64,000 bases of DNA from NCBI RefSeq assembly GCF_024171995.1, contig NZ_JAMTCT010000002.1:124001-188000 (forward strand), given 5' to 3'. The notes under the pieces were generated by a model. It ran no database searches, had not been told where the DNA came from, and saw only the letters and a program-made list of their open reading frames with translations. Source of the DNA: Promicromonospora umidemergens (GTDB lineage Bacteria; Actinomycetota; Actinomycetes; Actinomycetales; Cellulomonadaceae). A program made the translations under genes and the position numbers. Below are positions 50,512 through 59,907 of this stretch, in pieces; positions within the stretch are counted from its first letter, which is position 1; each line of letters starts with the position of its first letter.

Positions 50512-50909
50512 ACGGCGGCCTCCTCTTCCTTGATCAGCGGGTAGACGCCATCGGCGTCATGCACCTCCCGCCCGGTCACCGGTGGGTTGAAGGTGCAGAT
50601 CAGGCGCAGATCGGTCGTGGGACGCATCGTGTGCTTCTCGTTGCCGTCCAGGAGATACATCGTGCCGTCCGAGATCTCATGGATCTCGCCCGTCTCCCGG
50701 TTCTCGAGCTGTCCGGTACCGCCGACGCAGTACACGGCCTCGAAGTGGTTGGCGTACCACATCTCGGTCTCGGTGCCCGCGTACATCGTGGTCTCGTGGA
50801 ACGAGAAGCCGACGCCCTCCTTGGCGAGCACGAGCCTCCGGCTGCGCCAGTTCTGGGACTTGACGTCGCGGTCGGTGCCTTCGAGATCAGCCAGTCGGGT
50901 GACGATCAT
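50508..50909 (-). CDS. ectC: L-ectoine synthase
   Basis: This cupin enzyme cyclises N-gamma-acetyl-diaminobutyrate to ectoine. Its 133 residues are of full family length, with [60 protein letters not shown] and [14 protein letters not shown]. The cupin metal/substrate residues (E, Y, H of HFEAVYC and the later H) are in place. AGGAA precedes ATG 50909. A 117-nt gap with nested hairpins separates it from ectB. Confidence 0.98.
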   Translation of the reverse strand: MIVTRLADLEGTDRDVKSQNWRSRRLVLAKEGVGFSFHETTMYAGTETEMWYANHFEAVYCVGGTGQLENRETGEIHEISDGTMYLLDGNEKHTMRPTTDLRLICTFNPPVTGREVHDADGVYPLIKEEEAAV

Positions 50910-50976
50910 TTGGTGTTCCTTTCCTCGGGGGCGATCTCGCCCCTGCAGTCCGGGGTCCACGTCGCGGGACCCCGCG

Positions 50977-51022
50977 CCGCAGGGCCCCGCGACGCAGCGA
51001 GCTGCGTCACGGAGCCCTGCGG
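50977..51022 (-). other. Nested stem-loop in the ectB-ectC gap
   Basis: Outer arms CCGCAGGGC/GCCCTGCGG enclose an inner hairpin GACGCAG-cgag-CTGCGTC. It is directly after the ectB stop. It may protect upstream mRNA or partly terminate, adjusting ectB versus ectCD levels. Confidence 0.5.
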
Positions 51023-51026
51023 AGTC

Positions 51027-52340
51027 CTACTTGGCGACGGCGAGATCCGCGACGGGCGCGCCGAGCACCTCGGTCGCCGCAGCCGCGATGATGTCCACGC
51101 CGGAACGCAGCTCGTCCGACGAGATCGTCAGGGCGGGCATCGTCTTGAGGACCTCGTCCTCGGGTCCGGACGTCTCGACCAGCAGGCCGCGCTGGTACGA
51201 CGCCGCGGCGATCTTGGACGCGGCCGTGGTGTCGGGGAACTTGATCCCGGTCAGGAAGCCACGGCCCTTGACGATGGCGCCCTCGTACCCGTTGGCGATC
51301 CGGCTCAGACCGTCGTGCAGCTCGGCGCCTCGCTCCCGGGCCTCCTCGACGAACACGTCGTCGGACCAGAAGTGGTTCAGCGCGGCGGTCGCGGTGACGA
51401 ACGCCGGGTTGTTGCCGCGGAACGTGCCGTTGTGCTCGCCGGGCTCCCACTGGTCCAGCTCCGGGCGGATCAGGGTGAGCGCCATCGGGAGCCCGAAGCC
51501 GGAGATCGACTTCGAGAGGCACACGATGTCCGGCGTGATCCCGGCCTCCTCGAAGCTGAAGAAGTCGCCGGTGCGGCCGCAGCCGGCCTGCACGTCGTCG
51601 AGGATCAGCAGGATCTCGTGCGCGCGGCACAGCTCGGACAGCGCGCGCAGCCACTCGGGCCGTGCGGCGCTGAGGCCGCCCTCGCCCTGGACCGACTCCA
51701 CGATGATCGCGGCGGGCTTGTCGACGCCGGAACCGCTGTCGCTGAGCACGCGCTCGAGCCACAGGAAGTCCTCGGTGGCGCCGGAGAAGTAGTCGTCGTA
51801 CGGGATCTTCGAGCTGTTCGTGAGGGGCAGGCCGGCGCCGTTGCGCTTCATCGAGTTGCCGGTCACGGACAGGGCGCCCAGCGTCATCCCGTGGAACGCG
51901 TTGGTGAACGACAGGATGTGCTGACGGCCGGTCACCTTGCGCGCGAGCTTGAGCGCGCTCTCCACGGTGTTCGTCCCGGTCGGCCCGGGGAACATGACCT
52001 TGTAGTCCAAGTTGCGCGGCGCCAGGATCCGGTCCCGGAACGTCGTCAGGAACTCGCGCTTGGTCGCGGTGTGCATGTCGAGCGAGTGCACGATCCCGCC
52101 GCTCCGCAGGTACTCGATCAGCGCCTCGAGCAGCACCGGGTGGTTGTGCCCGTAGTTGAGCGCACCTGCCCCGGCGAAGAAGTCGAGATAACTTCGGCCG
52201 TCCTCAGCGTGCATGGCGCTGCCCGCGGCGGTCGTGAACGTCGCGGGCCAGTTCCGGCAGTAGCTGCGGACCTGGGACTCGAGCTCGTCGAAGATGCTGG
52301 TCGAGGACATGCCAGTAGGCATAGCGGTATTCGGGCGCAT
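51027..52340 (-). CDS. ectB: Diaminobutyrate-2-oxoglutarate transaminase
   Basis: This PLP enzyme makes L-2,4-diaminobutyrate from aspartate semialdehyde, the first ectoine step. Its 437 residues include [100 protein letters not shown] and the PLP lysine in [21 protein letters not shown] 52340 has GGAAGGAG upstream. It is downstream of ectA, in operon order A-B-C-D. Confidence 0.97.
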   Translation of the reverse strand: MRPNTAMPTGMSSTSIFDELESQVRSYCRNWPATFTTAAGSAMHAEDGRSYLDFFAGAGALNYGHNHPVLLEALIEYLRSGGIVHSLDMHTATKREFLTTFRDRILAPRNLDYKVMFPGPTGTNTVESALKLARKVTGRQHILSFTNAFHGMTLGALSVTGNSMKRNGAGLPLTNSSKIPYDDYFSGATEDFLWLERVLSDSGSGVDKPAAIIVESVQGEGGLSAARPEWLRALSELCRAHEILLILDDVQAGCGRTGDFFSFEEAGITPDIVCLSKSISGFGLPMALTLIRPELDQWEPGEHNGTFRGNNPAFVTATAALNHFWSDDVFVEEARERGAELHDGLSRIANGYEGAIVKGRGFLTGIKFPDTTAASKIAAASYQRGLLVETSGPEDEVLKTMPALTISSDELRSGVDIIAAAATEVLGAPVADLAVAK

Positions 52341-52428
52341 GGCTCCTTCCACGGTCCGGTCTCGGTGACCGGACTCGGCTGTGGTAGATCGGTTTTCTGC
52401 AGTTATGTGGGTTTTGACCTGAGCGCGG

Positions 52429-52947
52429 TCAGGAGAGCGGGCCGATGCGGAACACCAGCTCCGCGTCGTGGCCGTCCGGGAACGCTTCCGTGGGAAACAC
52501 GGTCCGTACGTCGACGGGCGCACCCTGGGCCGACGCGAAGGACATGAACAGGGCGATGGACGCCGTGTTGTCCGAGGTGATGGTCGTCTCCACGTGAGTG
52601 CACCGGGGGTGCCGCTCGGCGAGATGCGCGAGCATCCGGGAGGCGAGCCGCTGTCCACGGTACGCGTGGTCCACGGCCACCTGCCAGACCATCAGCGTGG
52701 TCGGCTCGTCGGGCCGGATGTAGCCCGTGACGAACCCACCGGGTTCGCCGTCGACGCTCACGATCACCGAGGTCCGGGCGAAGTCTCGAGCCCAGAGGAG
52801 ATACGCGTAGGACGAATTCAGGTCCAGCGTCTTGGAGTCGCGCGCAAGGCACCACATCGCTGCTCCGTCTGCGACGGTGGGCTCCCTCAGCGCCACCGTG
52901 GTTTCGGTCGGATGGATGTGCTTGAGTTCCTCTTCGAGGTTCTGCAT
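52429..52947 (-). CDS. ectA: L-2,4-diaminobutyric acid acetyltransferase
   Basis: This GNAT enzyme acetylates diaminobutyrate at the gamma amino group. Its 172 residues include [40 protein letters not shown] (an EctA signature), [20 protein letters not shown] and [20 protein letters not shown] (acetyl-CoA loop). It is the first gene of the ect operon. ATG 52947 is used; no ribosome-binding site is apparent. No ectR gene is next to it. Confidence 0.95.
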   Translation of the reverse strand: MQNLEEELKHIHPTETTVALREPTVADGAAMWCLARDSKTLDLNSSYAYLLWARDFARTSVIVSVDGEPGGFVTGYIRPDEPTTLMVWQVAVDHAYRGQRLASRMLAHLAERHPRCTHVETTITSDNTASIALFMSFASAQGAPVDVRTVFPTEAFPDGHDAELVFRIGPLS

Positions 52948-53167
52948 GACAAATCGACCGTAACGAACTTGCGCGGAGATTGCACATTGCGATCCTGTGA
53001 CGATCCCGTTACTGGCGTGTTCGCGCGGCAAATGCGCGGTAACGCCAGAGGGCCCGATCTGCCGCTGACCAGCACCAGCACGCGGCTCACGCGGGGTCAG
53101 CGCATGACCGAACGACAGTCATGTCACAGCACGGTCACATTCTGAGACGGCAGGCTAGTGTGCCGGG

Positions 53168-53809
53168 GTGACCGAGCCATTCATCCGCCCGTACCGCACC
53201 GCCGACCGCGCCGACGTCGCCGAGATCTGCGTCCGCACCGCCGCGGCCGGAGGAGATGCGCGGGGCGTCTACTCCTCCGACCTGCTCATGCCCGACGTCT
53301 ACGCGCTGCCGTACGTGGACCACTCCCCCGACCTCGCCTGGGTCGTCGAGCACGAGGGCCGCGCCACCGGGTACATCATCGGTGTTGCCGACACCGCGGC
53401 CTTCGTCGACTGGTGGGCCCGCGAGTGGACGCCGGGCTTCGTCGCCCGCCACCCCGCGCCCGGTCCGGCGACCGGCCGGAACCCCGGCTACACCGAGGCC
53501 CAGCTCGTGCACGACGGCGCGGACCCGGAGCGCATGGTCCGCGGCCTGCGCCACGGCGAGCTGACGACGCACCCCGCCCACCTGCACATCGACCTGTTGC
53601 CGGTCCTGCAGCGCCGTGGCCTGGGCTCGCGCCTCATCGACACGCTCCGTGGCGCCCTCGCGGAGCGCGGCGTGCCGGGCGTGCACCTGGGCTACGCGGC
53701 CGAGAACACCGCCGCCCGGCTCTTCTACGACCGATACGGGTTCACGAGGCTGCCGTCCTCGACGCCGCAGGCGCCGCTGGTAGGCATCCGGACCGCGCTC
53801 AAGGGCTAG
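53168..53809 (+). CDS. GNAT family N-acetyltransferase
   Basis: This is a 213-residue GNAT: FIRPYRTADRADVAEICVRT, WVVEHEGRATGYIIGVADTA, the acetyl-CoA loop LLPVLQRRGLGSRLIDTLRG and the C-terminal HLGYAAENTAARLFYDRYGF. It resembles the OGA-C-terminal-like/bacterial hexosaminidase-associated acetyltransferases. TAGTGT (53156-53161) ends 6 nt before the GTG, a leaderless arrangement. It is divergent from ectA and overlaps the next gene on the opposite strand by 4 nt. The substrate is unknown. Confidence 0.85.
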   Translation: MTEPFIRPYRTADRADVAEICVRTAAAGGDARGVYSSDLLMPDVYALPYVDHSPDLAWVVEHEGRATGYIIGVADTAAFVDWWAREWTPGFVARHPAPGPATGRNPGYTEAQLVHDGADPERMVRGLRHGELTTHPAHLHIDLLPVLQRRGLGSRLIDTLRGALAERGVPGVHLGYAAENTAARLFYDRYGFTRLPSSTPQAPLVGIRTALKG

Positions 53810-54411
53810 TCCTCGCGGGATGCCTCCGTCCACGCCCGCCGGACCTGCTCGAAGCGGGTGGGCAGCGGCGGGCGCAGCGCGCCGTAGCGCGCGTTCGTCC
53901 GGTGCACGAACCGGCGCCACGACAGCACCAGCCCTTGCCGGGTGATCGGCAGACCGGACGCGACGGTGGTGCCGTTGTCGTGGGTGTGGTGCACCGTGAG
54001 CAGCAACGCACGCGGCACCGAGCCCTCCAGCTCGGCAGCCAGCTCCTCGCGCACCACCATCCAGTGCTTCAGCAGGACCACGAGGTCCGCCGGCAGCAGG
54101 TGACGGCGCGGCGTGCGGTGCTTCCCGTGCCGTACCAGCACGGTGCCCTCCGCCGCCCGGGCACGCGCCGGCCCGAGGTCGATGTCCTCGACGCGCACCC
54201 GCAGCAGGTCGCCGTACCGCGTACCCGTCGCCCGCACCAGCCCCGTGATCACCGCCAGCCGGACCGTCTCCGGCTTGGCCCCTGGCCGCATCGCCTCGCC
54301 GGCCAGCTCGCGCCAGACCCACTCGGCCTCCTCGAGGCTCACGGGCGGCCGCGGGTAGCGGTCGAGCTCCCCGCTCCGGGCCTGTGGTGAGGGTGCGTGT
54401 TCACTGGTCAT
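53806..54411 (-). CDS. Truncated tyrosine recombinase-like protein
   Basis: This is a 201-residue protein with the first half of a tyrosine recombinase catalytic domain: ITGLVRATGTRYGDLLRVRV with EDIDLGPARARAAEG (Arg I region), GTVLVRHGKHRTPRRHLLPA (Lys region) and SGLPITRQGLVLSWRRFVHR. The box II segment is present only as PTRFEQVRRAWTEA, lacking the His, and there is no downstream His or Tyr nucleophile. The N-terminal DNA-binding domain is also reduced. It is unlikely to recombine alone; it could be a remnant or a DNA-binding derivative. TAGATT precedes ATG 54411 by 7 nt. Confidence 0.55.
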   Translation of the reverse strand: MTSEHAPSPQARSGELDRYPRPPVSLEEAEWVWRELAGEAMRPGAKPETVRLAVITGLVRATGTRYGDLLRVRVEDIDLGPARARAAEGTVLVRHGKHRTPRRHLLPADLVVLLKHWMVVREELAAELEGSVPRALLLTVHHTHDNGTTVASGLPITRQGLVLSWRRFVHRTNARYGALRPPLPTRFEQVRRAWTEASRED

Positions 54412-54420
54412 GGTGTGAAT

Positions 54421-54440
54421 CTACGCTTGGCACACTATTA
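54421..54440. repeat. Att-like repeat, copy 1 (next to truncated recombinase)
   Basis: CTACGCTTGGCACACTATTA. The 17 bases from CGCTTGG to the end recur exactly at 61505-61521. The site lies in the 61-bp gap between the recombinase-like and YigZ genes and is AT-rich for this genome. Confidence 0.55.
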
Positions 54441-54472
54441 ATGGAAGAGGAAGCGCCGCGTACTCTCGTGCG

Positions 54473-55132
54473 GTGGACCTCCCCCGTACCATCGCCCGGC
54501 CCGTCGACCACGAGGTGGTCATCAAGAAGTCCCGCTTCCTGGCCCACCTCGCCCCCGCCGGCAGCGTCGCGGAGGCCGACGCCGTGATCGCCCGCCTCCG
54601 CAAGGAGCTGTGGGACGCACGCCACCACTGCGTGGCGATGGTGCTCGGCACCCGGGCGGACCAGGCCCGCTCCTCCGACGACGGCGAGCCCAGCGGCACG
54701 GCGGGCGTCCCCATGCTGGAGGTGCTGCGTCATCGGGGCGTCACGGACGTGGTCGCCGTGGTCACCCGCTACTTCGGCGGCGTGAAGCTCGGGGCCGGGG
54801 GGCTCGTCCGTGCCTACTCGGGCACCGTGGCCGCCGCCCTCGACGTCGCGGCCGGCTCCGGGGCGATGCTCCGCCGCGAGCTGCTGTACGAGGTCGAGGT
54901 CCCCGTCCCCCATGGAGACGCCGGCCGCATCGACAACATGCTGCGCGACTGGGCCACCGGCCACGGCGCGGTCATGGAACCACCCGCCTACGACGCCGTC
55001 GCGCACCTGCGCCTGCTCGTCCCCCCGGAGCAGCTGGACGCCCTGGCCGCCGACGTCGCGGCCGCCTCGTCGGGGGCCCACTCCCCCACCTTCGGCGACT
55101 CCCGCGTGGTGGACGTGCCGATCCGTCCTTAG
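54473..55132 (+). CDS. YigZ/IMPACT family protein
   Basis: This is a 219-residue protein of the IMPACT/YigZ family: KKSRFLAHLAPAGSVAEADA, RKELWDARHHCVAMVLGTRA with SSDDGEPSGTAGVPMLEVLR, and VVTRYFGGVKLGAGGLVRAY (the most conserved segment). The C-terminal half is the ferredoxin-like DUF1949 domain. Eukaryotic IMPACT inhibits Gcn2 activation; bacterial function is uncertain (proposed RNA or ribosome binding). The GTG at 54473 is 6 nt after TACTCT, again leaderless-like. Confidence 0.9.
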   Translation: MDLPRTIARPVDHEVVIKKSRFLAHLAPAGSVAEADAVIARLRKELWDARHHCVAMVLGTRADQARSSDDGEPSGTAGVPMLEVLRHRGVTDVVAVVTRYFGGVKLGAGGLVRAYSGTVAAALDVAAGSGAMLRRELLYEVEVPVPHGDAGRIDNMLRDWATGHGAVMEPPAYDAVAHLRLLVPPEQLDALAADVAAASSGAHSPTFGDSRVVDVPIRP

Positions 55133-55169
55133 CGACACCGACCTCCACCAGGCAACCGGCGCGTCGGCC

Positions 55170-55207
55170 TTGACTGGCTCCCCGCACGGGTGAAGTGTCT
55201 GGGACAC
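55170..55207 (+). promoter_or_regulatory. Putative promoter/operator of the sugar-uptake operon
   Basis: TTGACT (55170-55175) acts as a possible -35, with a weak -10 (AAGTGT) 17 bp on. GTGTC-TGG-GACAC (55195-55207) is an inverted repeat over the -10, suited to repression by a sugar-responsive regulator not seen in the window. Confidence 0.35.
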
Positions 55208-55261
55208 CTCAAGGGGCACGCCAGGGGGCGTCCCACAGGACACCAGCACCGAGGAGGGACC

Positions 55262-56698
55262 ATGCATCGTCGCATCCGCTCGTCCGCCGTCGTCGTCGCA
55301 CTGACCGCCGTAGCCACCCTCCTCGGGGGCTGCGGCGGCCCCGCTGAGCAGGAGGAGCAGGGGGGATCCATCACCTTCTGGACGCCGCAGTCCACACCGG
55401 AGCGGGTGGCCGCACAGGAAGCGGTTGCGGCGCGGTTCACCGAGGAGTCCGGGATCGAGGTCGACGTCGTCCCGCTCGCGGCAGCCGACCAGGACCAGGC
55501 CCTGGTCACGGGCGCCGCGTCCGGCGAGGTGCCTGACGTCATCCTGGCCGGCGCGTCGCAGATCACGTCCTGGCAGGCCCAGGGGCTGCTCGACACCGAC
55601 GTCGTCCAGCTGGCCATGGATGCGCTCGACCCCACCACGTTCAACCAGAGCGCGCTGGACGCCGTCACCGTGCAGGCCGAGGAGGGCGCCACAGAGGAGG
55701 GCACAGAGGGGGGCACCGTAGCGGCGGTCCCCAGCGACGGCTGGGTGCACCTCATCGCCTACCGGACCGACCTGCTGGAGGAGGCAGGGGTCGAGGTGCC
55801 CACCACGGTCCCCGAGCTCGCCGAGGCAGCGACCACCGTCAAGGAGGAGCTGGACGTCACGGGCATCGCGCTCGGCACCCAGTCCGGCACCGCCTCGGGC
55901 ACGGAGGGCATCGAGTCCGTCTTCCAGTCGGCGGGCTGCCAGCTGGTGTCCGACGGCGAGGTCACCATCGACGCGCCCGAGTGCACAGAGGCTGCCCAGC
56001 ACTTCAAGGAGCTGCGCGACTCGTCGGTGGCCGGTGACTACGACGTCGAGTCCGCGCGCGCCGCGTACATGGCGGGCGACGCGGCCATGCTCCTCTTCTC
56101 GACGCACATCCTCGACGAGCTGGCGAACCTCGACGAGGCGGTGCCGCCGTCGTGCGAGCAGTGCGCCGACGACCCCGCCTTCCTCGCGGAGAACTCCGGG
56201 TTCATCACCGTGCTGAAGCCGTCGCACGGTTCGTCGTCCGGGTCAGCGCCGAGCCCCGCCCAGTTCGGCGCCACCCTCGCCTACGCGGTCCCCGCGCACG
56301 CGAACAGCGAGGAGGCACGCCAGTACATCGAGTACGTCATGAGCGAGGGCTACGCCGACACCCTCGCCGTCGCCACGGAGGGCCGCCTCCCGCTGCGCAC
56401 CGGGACTCCCGAGAGCCCGACGGAGTACCTCGACGCGTGGGGCGGCCTGGGCTTCGGACCGAAGGTCGAGTCCTCGGTCGCCGAGGTGTACGGCGACGAG
56501 CTGGTCGACGCCATGGGCGACGGCATGGCCGCCGTCTCCCGCTGGGGCCAGGGCACGCCCGACGCCACCCTTGCCGGCCTGGTCGCCACCCAGGGCACGC
56601 TCGCCCAGCAGCTCGACCCGCTGTACCGGGGCACCGCTCCGGCAGAGGTGACCGAGCAGATGGCCGCCGAGGTGGCGGTGCTGCAGCAGGTCCAGTGA
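55262..56698 (+). CDS. ABC transporter extracellular sugar-binding lipoprotein
   Basis: This is a 478-residue solute-binding protein. The signal AVVVALTAVATLLGGC ends in lipobox LGGC. The mature part matches SBP_bac_1 carbohydrate binders: ITFWTPQSTPERVAAQEAVA with ARFTEESGIEVDVVPLAAA, VPDVILAGASQITSWQAQGL, VPSDGWVHLIAYRTDLLEEA with GVEVPTTVPELAEA, and YMAGDAAMLLFSTHILDELA. It probably captures an amino-sugar-containing oligosaccharide, given the downstream GH89 gene. GAGGAGGG precedes ATG 55262. Its stop overlaps the first permease start. Confidence 0.93.
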   Translation: MHRRIRSSAVVVALTAVATLLGGCGGPAEQEEQGGSITFWTPQSTPERVAAQEAVAARFTEESGIEVDVVPLAAADQDQALVTGAASGEVPDVILAGASQITSWQAQGLLDTDVVQLAMDALDPTTFNQSALDAVTVQAEEGATEEGTEGGTVAAVPSDGWVHLIAYRTDLLEEAGVEVPTTVPELAEAATTVKEELDVTGIALGTQSGTASGTEGIESVFQSAGCQLVSDGEVTIDAPECTEAAQHFKELRDSSVAGDYDVESARAAYMAGDAAMLLFSTHILDELANLDEAVPPSCEQCADDPAFLAENSGFITVLKPSHGSSSGSAPSPAQFGATLAYAVPAHANSEEARQYIEYVMSEGYADTLAVATEGRLPLRTGTPESPTEYLDAWGGLGFGPKVESSVAEVYGDELVDAMGDGMAAVSRWGQGTPDATLAGLVATQGTLAQQLDPLYRGTAPAEVTEQMAAEVAVLQQVQ

Positions 56699-57618
56699 CC
56701 ACGACGGCGGCCCAGCGCGAGAACCGCTCGGGGTGGCTGCTCGTCTCACCGTCGCTCCTGGTGGTGGGTCTGGTGGTGCTGCTGCCGTTCGCCCTGGTGG
56801 TGGTGTTCGGGTTCTCCGAGATCCGCCTGGTCGACATCCCGTTCCTCGGGACGGAGCCGATCGAGTGGACCCTGGACAACTTCCGGCGGGCCGTCGCGTC
56901 GCAGGCGTTCTGGGGCGCCCTGTGGACCACTGTGCTGTACGCGGGCCTGACGGCGGCCGGGTCGCTGGCCGTCGGCCTCGTGCTGGCGCTGGCGCTGCGG
57001 CGGCCGTTCCGCGGGCGCGGCCTGGTGCGCGCCCTGCTGCTGGTGCCGTACGTCCTGCCGGTGGTGGCGGCGGCCACCATCTGGAAGACGGCGCTCAACC
57101 CGCAGTACGGCGTGGTCAACGCGTTCGGCCGCGCGTACCTGGGCTGGGACACCCCTGTCGGCTTCCTCAGCACGACGTCGGCCGACGTCTTGGGTATCCC
57201 CGTGCCGGTAGCGCTGCTCGTCGTGGTCGTGTTCGACGTCTGGAAGTCGGCGCCGCTCGCGTTCCTGTTCCTCACCGCCCGGCTCCAGTCGGTGCCCGGC
57301 GAGATCGAGGAGGCCGCTGCGCTCGACGGCGCGAACCGGCGTCAGGCGCTGCGGTTCATCCTGCTGCCGCAGCTGCGCGCAGTGGCCCTGCTGCTGCTCC
57401 TGCTGCGCTTCATCTGGTCGTTCCAGACCTTCGACGACGTCTACCTGCTCACCGAGGGCGCCGGGAGCACGCAGGTCATGGCCATCCAGGTGTACACGGA
57501 GCTCGTGACCAAGGCCGACATCGGCAGCGCCGCCGCGTTCGGCCTCCTCATGAGCCTGATCCTGTGCGTGCTCCTTGCGGGGTACGTGCTGCTTTCCCGA
57601 CGGGCCGACGAATCATGA
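56695..57618 (+). CDS. Sugar ABC transporter permease (first, MalF-type)
   Basis: This is a 307-residue inner-membrane permease with six helices: SGWLLVSPSLLVVGLVVLLP, TTVLYAGLTAAGSLAVGLVL, ALLLVPYVLPVVAAATIWKT, VPVALLVVVVFDVWKSAPLA and further ones. The cytoplasmic EAA motif EIEEAAALDGANRRQALRFI docks the ATPase. A GTG start overlaps the binding-protein stop (GTGA). It is a CUT1-type subunit. Confidence 0.92.
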   Translation: MTTTAAQRENRSGWLLVSPSLLVVGLVVLLPFALVVVFGFSEIRLVDIPFLGTEPIEWTLDNFRRAVASQAFWGALWTTVLYAGLTAAGSLAVGLVLALALRRPFRGRGLVRALLLVPYVLPVVAAATIWKTALNPQYGVVNAFGRAYLGWDTPVGFLSTTSADVLGIPVPVALLVVVVFDVWKSAPLAFLFLTARLQSVPGEIEEAAALDGANRRQALRFILLPQLRAVALLLLLLRFIWSFQTFDDVYLLTEGAGSTQVMAIQVYTELVTKADIGSAAAFGLLMSLILCVLLAGYVLLSRRADES

Positions 57619-57628
57619 GAGGGCAGTC

Positions 57629-58477
57629 ATGAGCGGCGTCCGCCCCACCCGTGCCGCGCGTGCCGGTCGCGCGGTGCTGGTCGCGATCGCGCTCGTGTGG
57701 TCGCTGGGCCCGGTCGCGTACGGCGTCGTGCTGTCCGTGCGGCCCTACGCGGAGGTCACCAGGGACCCCCTGGGGCTGCCGTCGCAGCTCGACCTGTCGG
57801 CGTTCGCCACGGCCATGCGGGACGAGTCCGACGGCGGCTTCGGGCTCGGTCGGTTCGTGCTCAACTCGCTCGGCGTCGCCCTGGGGACCGTGCTGCTGAG
57901 CATCCTGGTCTGCATCCTCGGCGCCTACGCCGCAGCCCGCCTGCGGTACCGCGGCCGGGCCCTCACGAACGGCATCATCCTGGCGGTCTACCTGTTCCCG
58001 GGGATCGTGCTGGCCGTGCCGAAGTTCGTCATCCTGTCCCGGCTCGGGCTGACGAGCACCCTGGTGGGCCTGCTGATCGTCTACGTGGCGGCCACGGTGC
58101 CCGTCGCCCTGTACATGATGCGGAACTTCTTCCTGGCGCTGCCGCAGAGCGTCGAGGAGGCGGCGATCATGGACGGCTGCACGCTCGGCCAGCTCCTGGT
58201 CCGGGTGGTGCTGCCGATCGCGGTCCCCGGCGTGGTCGCCACCGCCATCTACGTGTTCATGATCGCCTGGAACGAGTACTTCTACGCACTGCTGTTCCTG
58301 GTGCAGCACCGCGACCGCTGGACGGCGCCGCTCGGGATCGCGCAGCTCGGCGACTTCCAGGTGCCGGTAACGGTGCTCCTCGCCGGATCGATAGCGGTGA
58401 CCGTGCCCGTGGTGATCGTCTTCTTCCTCGCGCAGCGGTACATCGTGTCGGGTCTGGTCCAGGGGGCGGAGAGATGA
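57629..58477 (+). CDS. Sugar ABC transporter permease (second, MalG-type)
   Basis: This is a 282-residue permease with six helices, e.g. VLVAIALVWSLGPVAYGVVL, NGIILAVYLFPGIVLAVPKF and LIVYVAATVPVALYMMRNFF. The EAA motif is SVEEAAIMDGCTLGQLLVRV followed by VLPIAVPG. ATG 57629 is 10 nt after the first permease stop. No ATPase gene exists in the operon, so a shared MsiK-type ATPase encoded elsewhere would be required. Confidence 0.93.
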   Translation: MSGVRPTRAARAGRAVLVAIALVWSLGPVAYGVVLSVRPYAEVTRDPLGLPSQLDLSAFATAMRDESDGGFGLGRFVLNSLGVALGTVLLSILVCILGAYAAARLRYRGRALTNGIILAVYLFPGIVLAVPKFVILSRLGLTSTLVGLLIVYVAATVPVALYMMRNFFLALPQSVEEAAIMDGCTLGQLLVRVVLPIAVPGVVATAIYVFMIAWNEYFYALLFLVQHRDRWTAPLGIAQLGDFQVPVTVLLAGSIAVTVPVVIVFFLAQRYIVSGLVQGAER

Positions 58478-59907
58478 TCGCGCCTCCCGTCCGCCCCCCG
58501 GTCCGGCTCGCCGTCCTCGGCGCGGGCGGCCGAGGCGCCGACGCCTACGGCCGCTGGGTCCGGGCGCACCCGGACCGTGCCCGGATCGTGGCGGTCGCCG
58601 AGCCGGACCACGCCCGCCTGGGCGCCCTGGCCGGCACGACGGCTGCCCGCTACCCCGACTGGCGTGACCTGGTCGCGGACCTCGGGCGACTGCGGCCCGA
58701 CGCCGTGGTCGTCGCGCTCCCGGACGCGCTCCACGTCGCCGCCGCGGCGGCCGTGGCCGACGCCGGGCTACCGCTGCTGCTGGAGAAGCCGGCCGCCCCC
58801 ACGCTGACCGGTCTCACCGAGCTGGCCGGCGTGGTGCGCAGGACGGACGCCCGGATCGCCGTCGGGCACGTGCTGCGGTTCGCGCCGTTCTGGCGGGCGG
58901 TGCGGGCCCTCGTCGAGGCGGGGACCCTCGGCGACCTCGCGACGATCGAGGTGCGCGAGAACATCGGGTTCTGGCACTTCGCGCACTCGTTCGTGCGGGG
59001 GAGCTGGCGCAGCGCCGCCGAGTCCAGCCCGATGGTGCTCGCCAAGACGTGCCACGACCTCGACCTGATCCGCTGGCTCGCCGGCGCGGCGCCCCGGACG
59101 GTCTCGAGCGAGGGGTCGCTGCTGCACTTCCGCCCGGAGAACGCGCCGGACGGCGCCCCCGCCCGCTGCACCGACGGCTGCCCCGCCGCCGCGGACTGCC
59201 CGTTCTACGCGCCGCGCTACTACCTGGACGCGCTGCGCGACGTCACGGACCACCCGGTGACGATGCTCGGCGCCGACCTGTCCCCCGCCGGACGCCTCGC
59301 CGCCCTGCGGCGCGGGCCGTACGGGCGCTGCGTCTACCACTGCGACAACGACGTGGCCGACCACCAGCAGACGCTCCTGCGCTTCGGTTCCGGGCTCACC
59401 GCCACGCTCACGGCCAGCGCGTTCACCGCTGAGAACACGCGGCACCTGGCGATCACGGGCACGCGCGGGCAGCTGCACGGCCACATGGAGTCGGGCGAGA
59501 TCCGGGTCGACCTGTTCTCGCCGTCGGGCCGGCTGCCGGACGTCCTGCTCGGCCCGGACACCCCGCCCGACGTCGAGCTGGTCGCGTCCGGCACGGACGG
59601 ACCGCTCGGGCACGCGACCCACACGCTCGTGGCCCGCCCGATCCGGGACACCCGGCCGGAAACCGGGCCGGATGCCGGACCCGCCGGCCGCTCCCGTCAC
59701 GCCGGCGGCGACGACGGGCTCATGGACGCCTTCTGCCGTGCGGTGGTCGACGGCACCGTCGGTTCGGGCGAGCTGTCGTTCGCCACCGCGCTGGACAGCC
59801 ACCTCATGGCGTTCGCCGCGGAGGAGTCCCGCGCGGGCGCCGGCGTGGTGGACTTCGGGCCCTGGACCGCCACGGCGCTCGATCCGGCGGGCCGGGGGTC
59901 GCAGTGA
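58474..59907 (+). CDS. Gfo/Idh/MocA family oxidoreductase
   Basis: This is a 477-residue NAD(P)-dependent sugar oxidoreductase. The N-terminal Rossmann domain holds LAVLGAGGRGADAYGRWVRA, VVVALPDALHVAAAAAVADA and LLLEKPAAPTLTGL (the EKP catalytic motif). A C-terminal substrate domain follows. A Cys-rich segment (APARCTDGCPAAADCPFYAP) and YGRCVYHCDNDVADHQQ occur as in a subset of actinobacterial and clostridial homologues. ATG 58474 overlaps the permease stop by 4 nt. It probably oxidises or modifies the imported sugar before or after hydrolysis. Confidence 0.88.
   Translation: MIAPPVRPPVRLAVLGAGGRGADAYGRWVRAHPDRARIVAVAEPDHARLGALAGTTAARYPDWRDLVADLGRLRPDAVVVALPDALHVAAAAAVADAGLPLLLEKPAAPTLTGLTELAGVVRRTDARIAVGHVLRFAPFWRAVRALVEAGTLGDLATIEVRENIGFWHFAHSFVRGSWRSAAESSPMVLAKTCHDLDLIRWLAGAAPRTVSSEGSLLHFRPENAPDGAPARCTDGCPAAADCPFYAPRYYLDALRDVTDHPVTMLGADLSPAGRLAALRRGPYGRCVYHCDNDVADHQQTLLRFGSGLTATLTASAFTAENTRHLAITGTRGQLHGHMESGEIRVDLFSPSGRLPDVLLGPDTPPDVELVASGTDGPLGHATHTLVARPIRDTRPETGPDAGPAGRSRHAGGDDGLMDAFCRAVVDGTVGSGELSFATALDSHLMAFAAEESRAGAGVVDFGPWTATALDPAGRGSQ

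Noticed and set aside
54401-56227. A 608-codon minus-strand frame opposite yigZ and the sugar-binding protein
   Set aside because: It is antisense to two clear genes, with no motifs.
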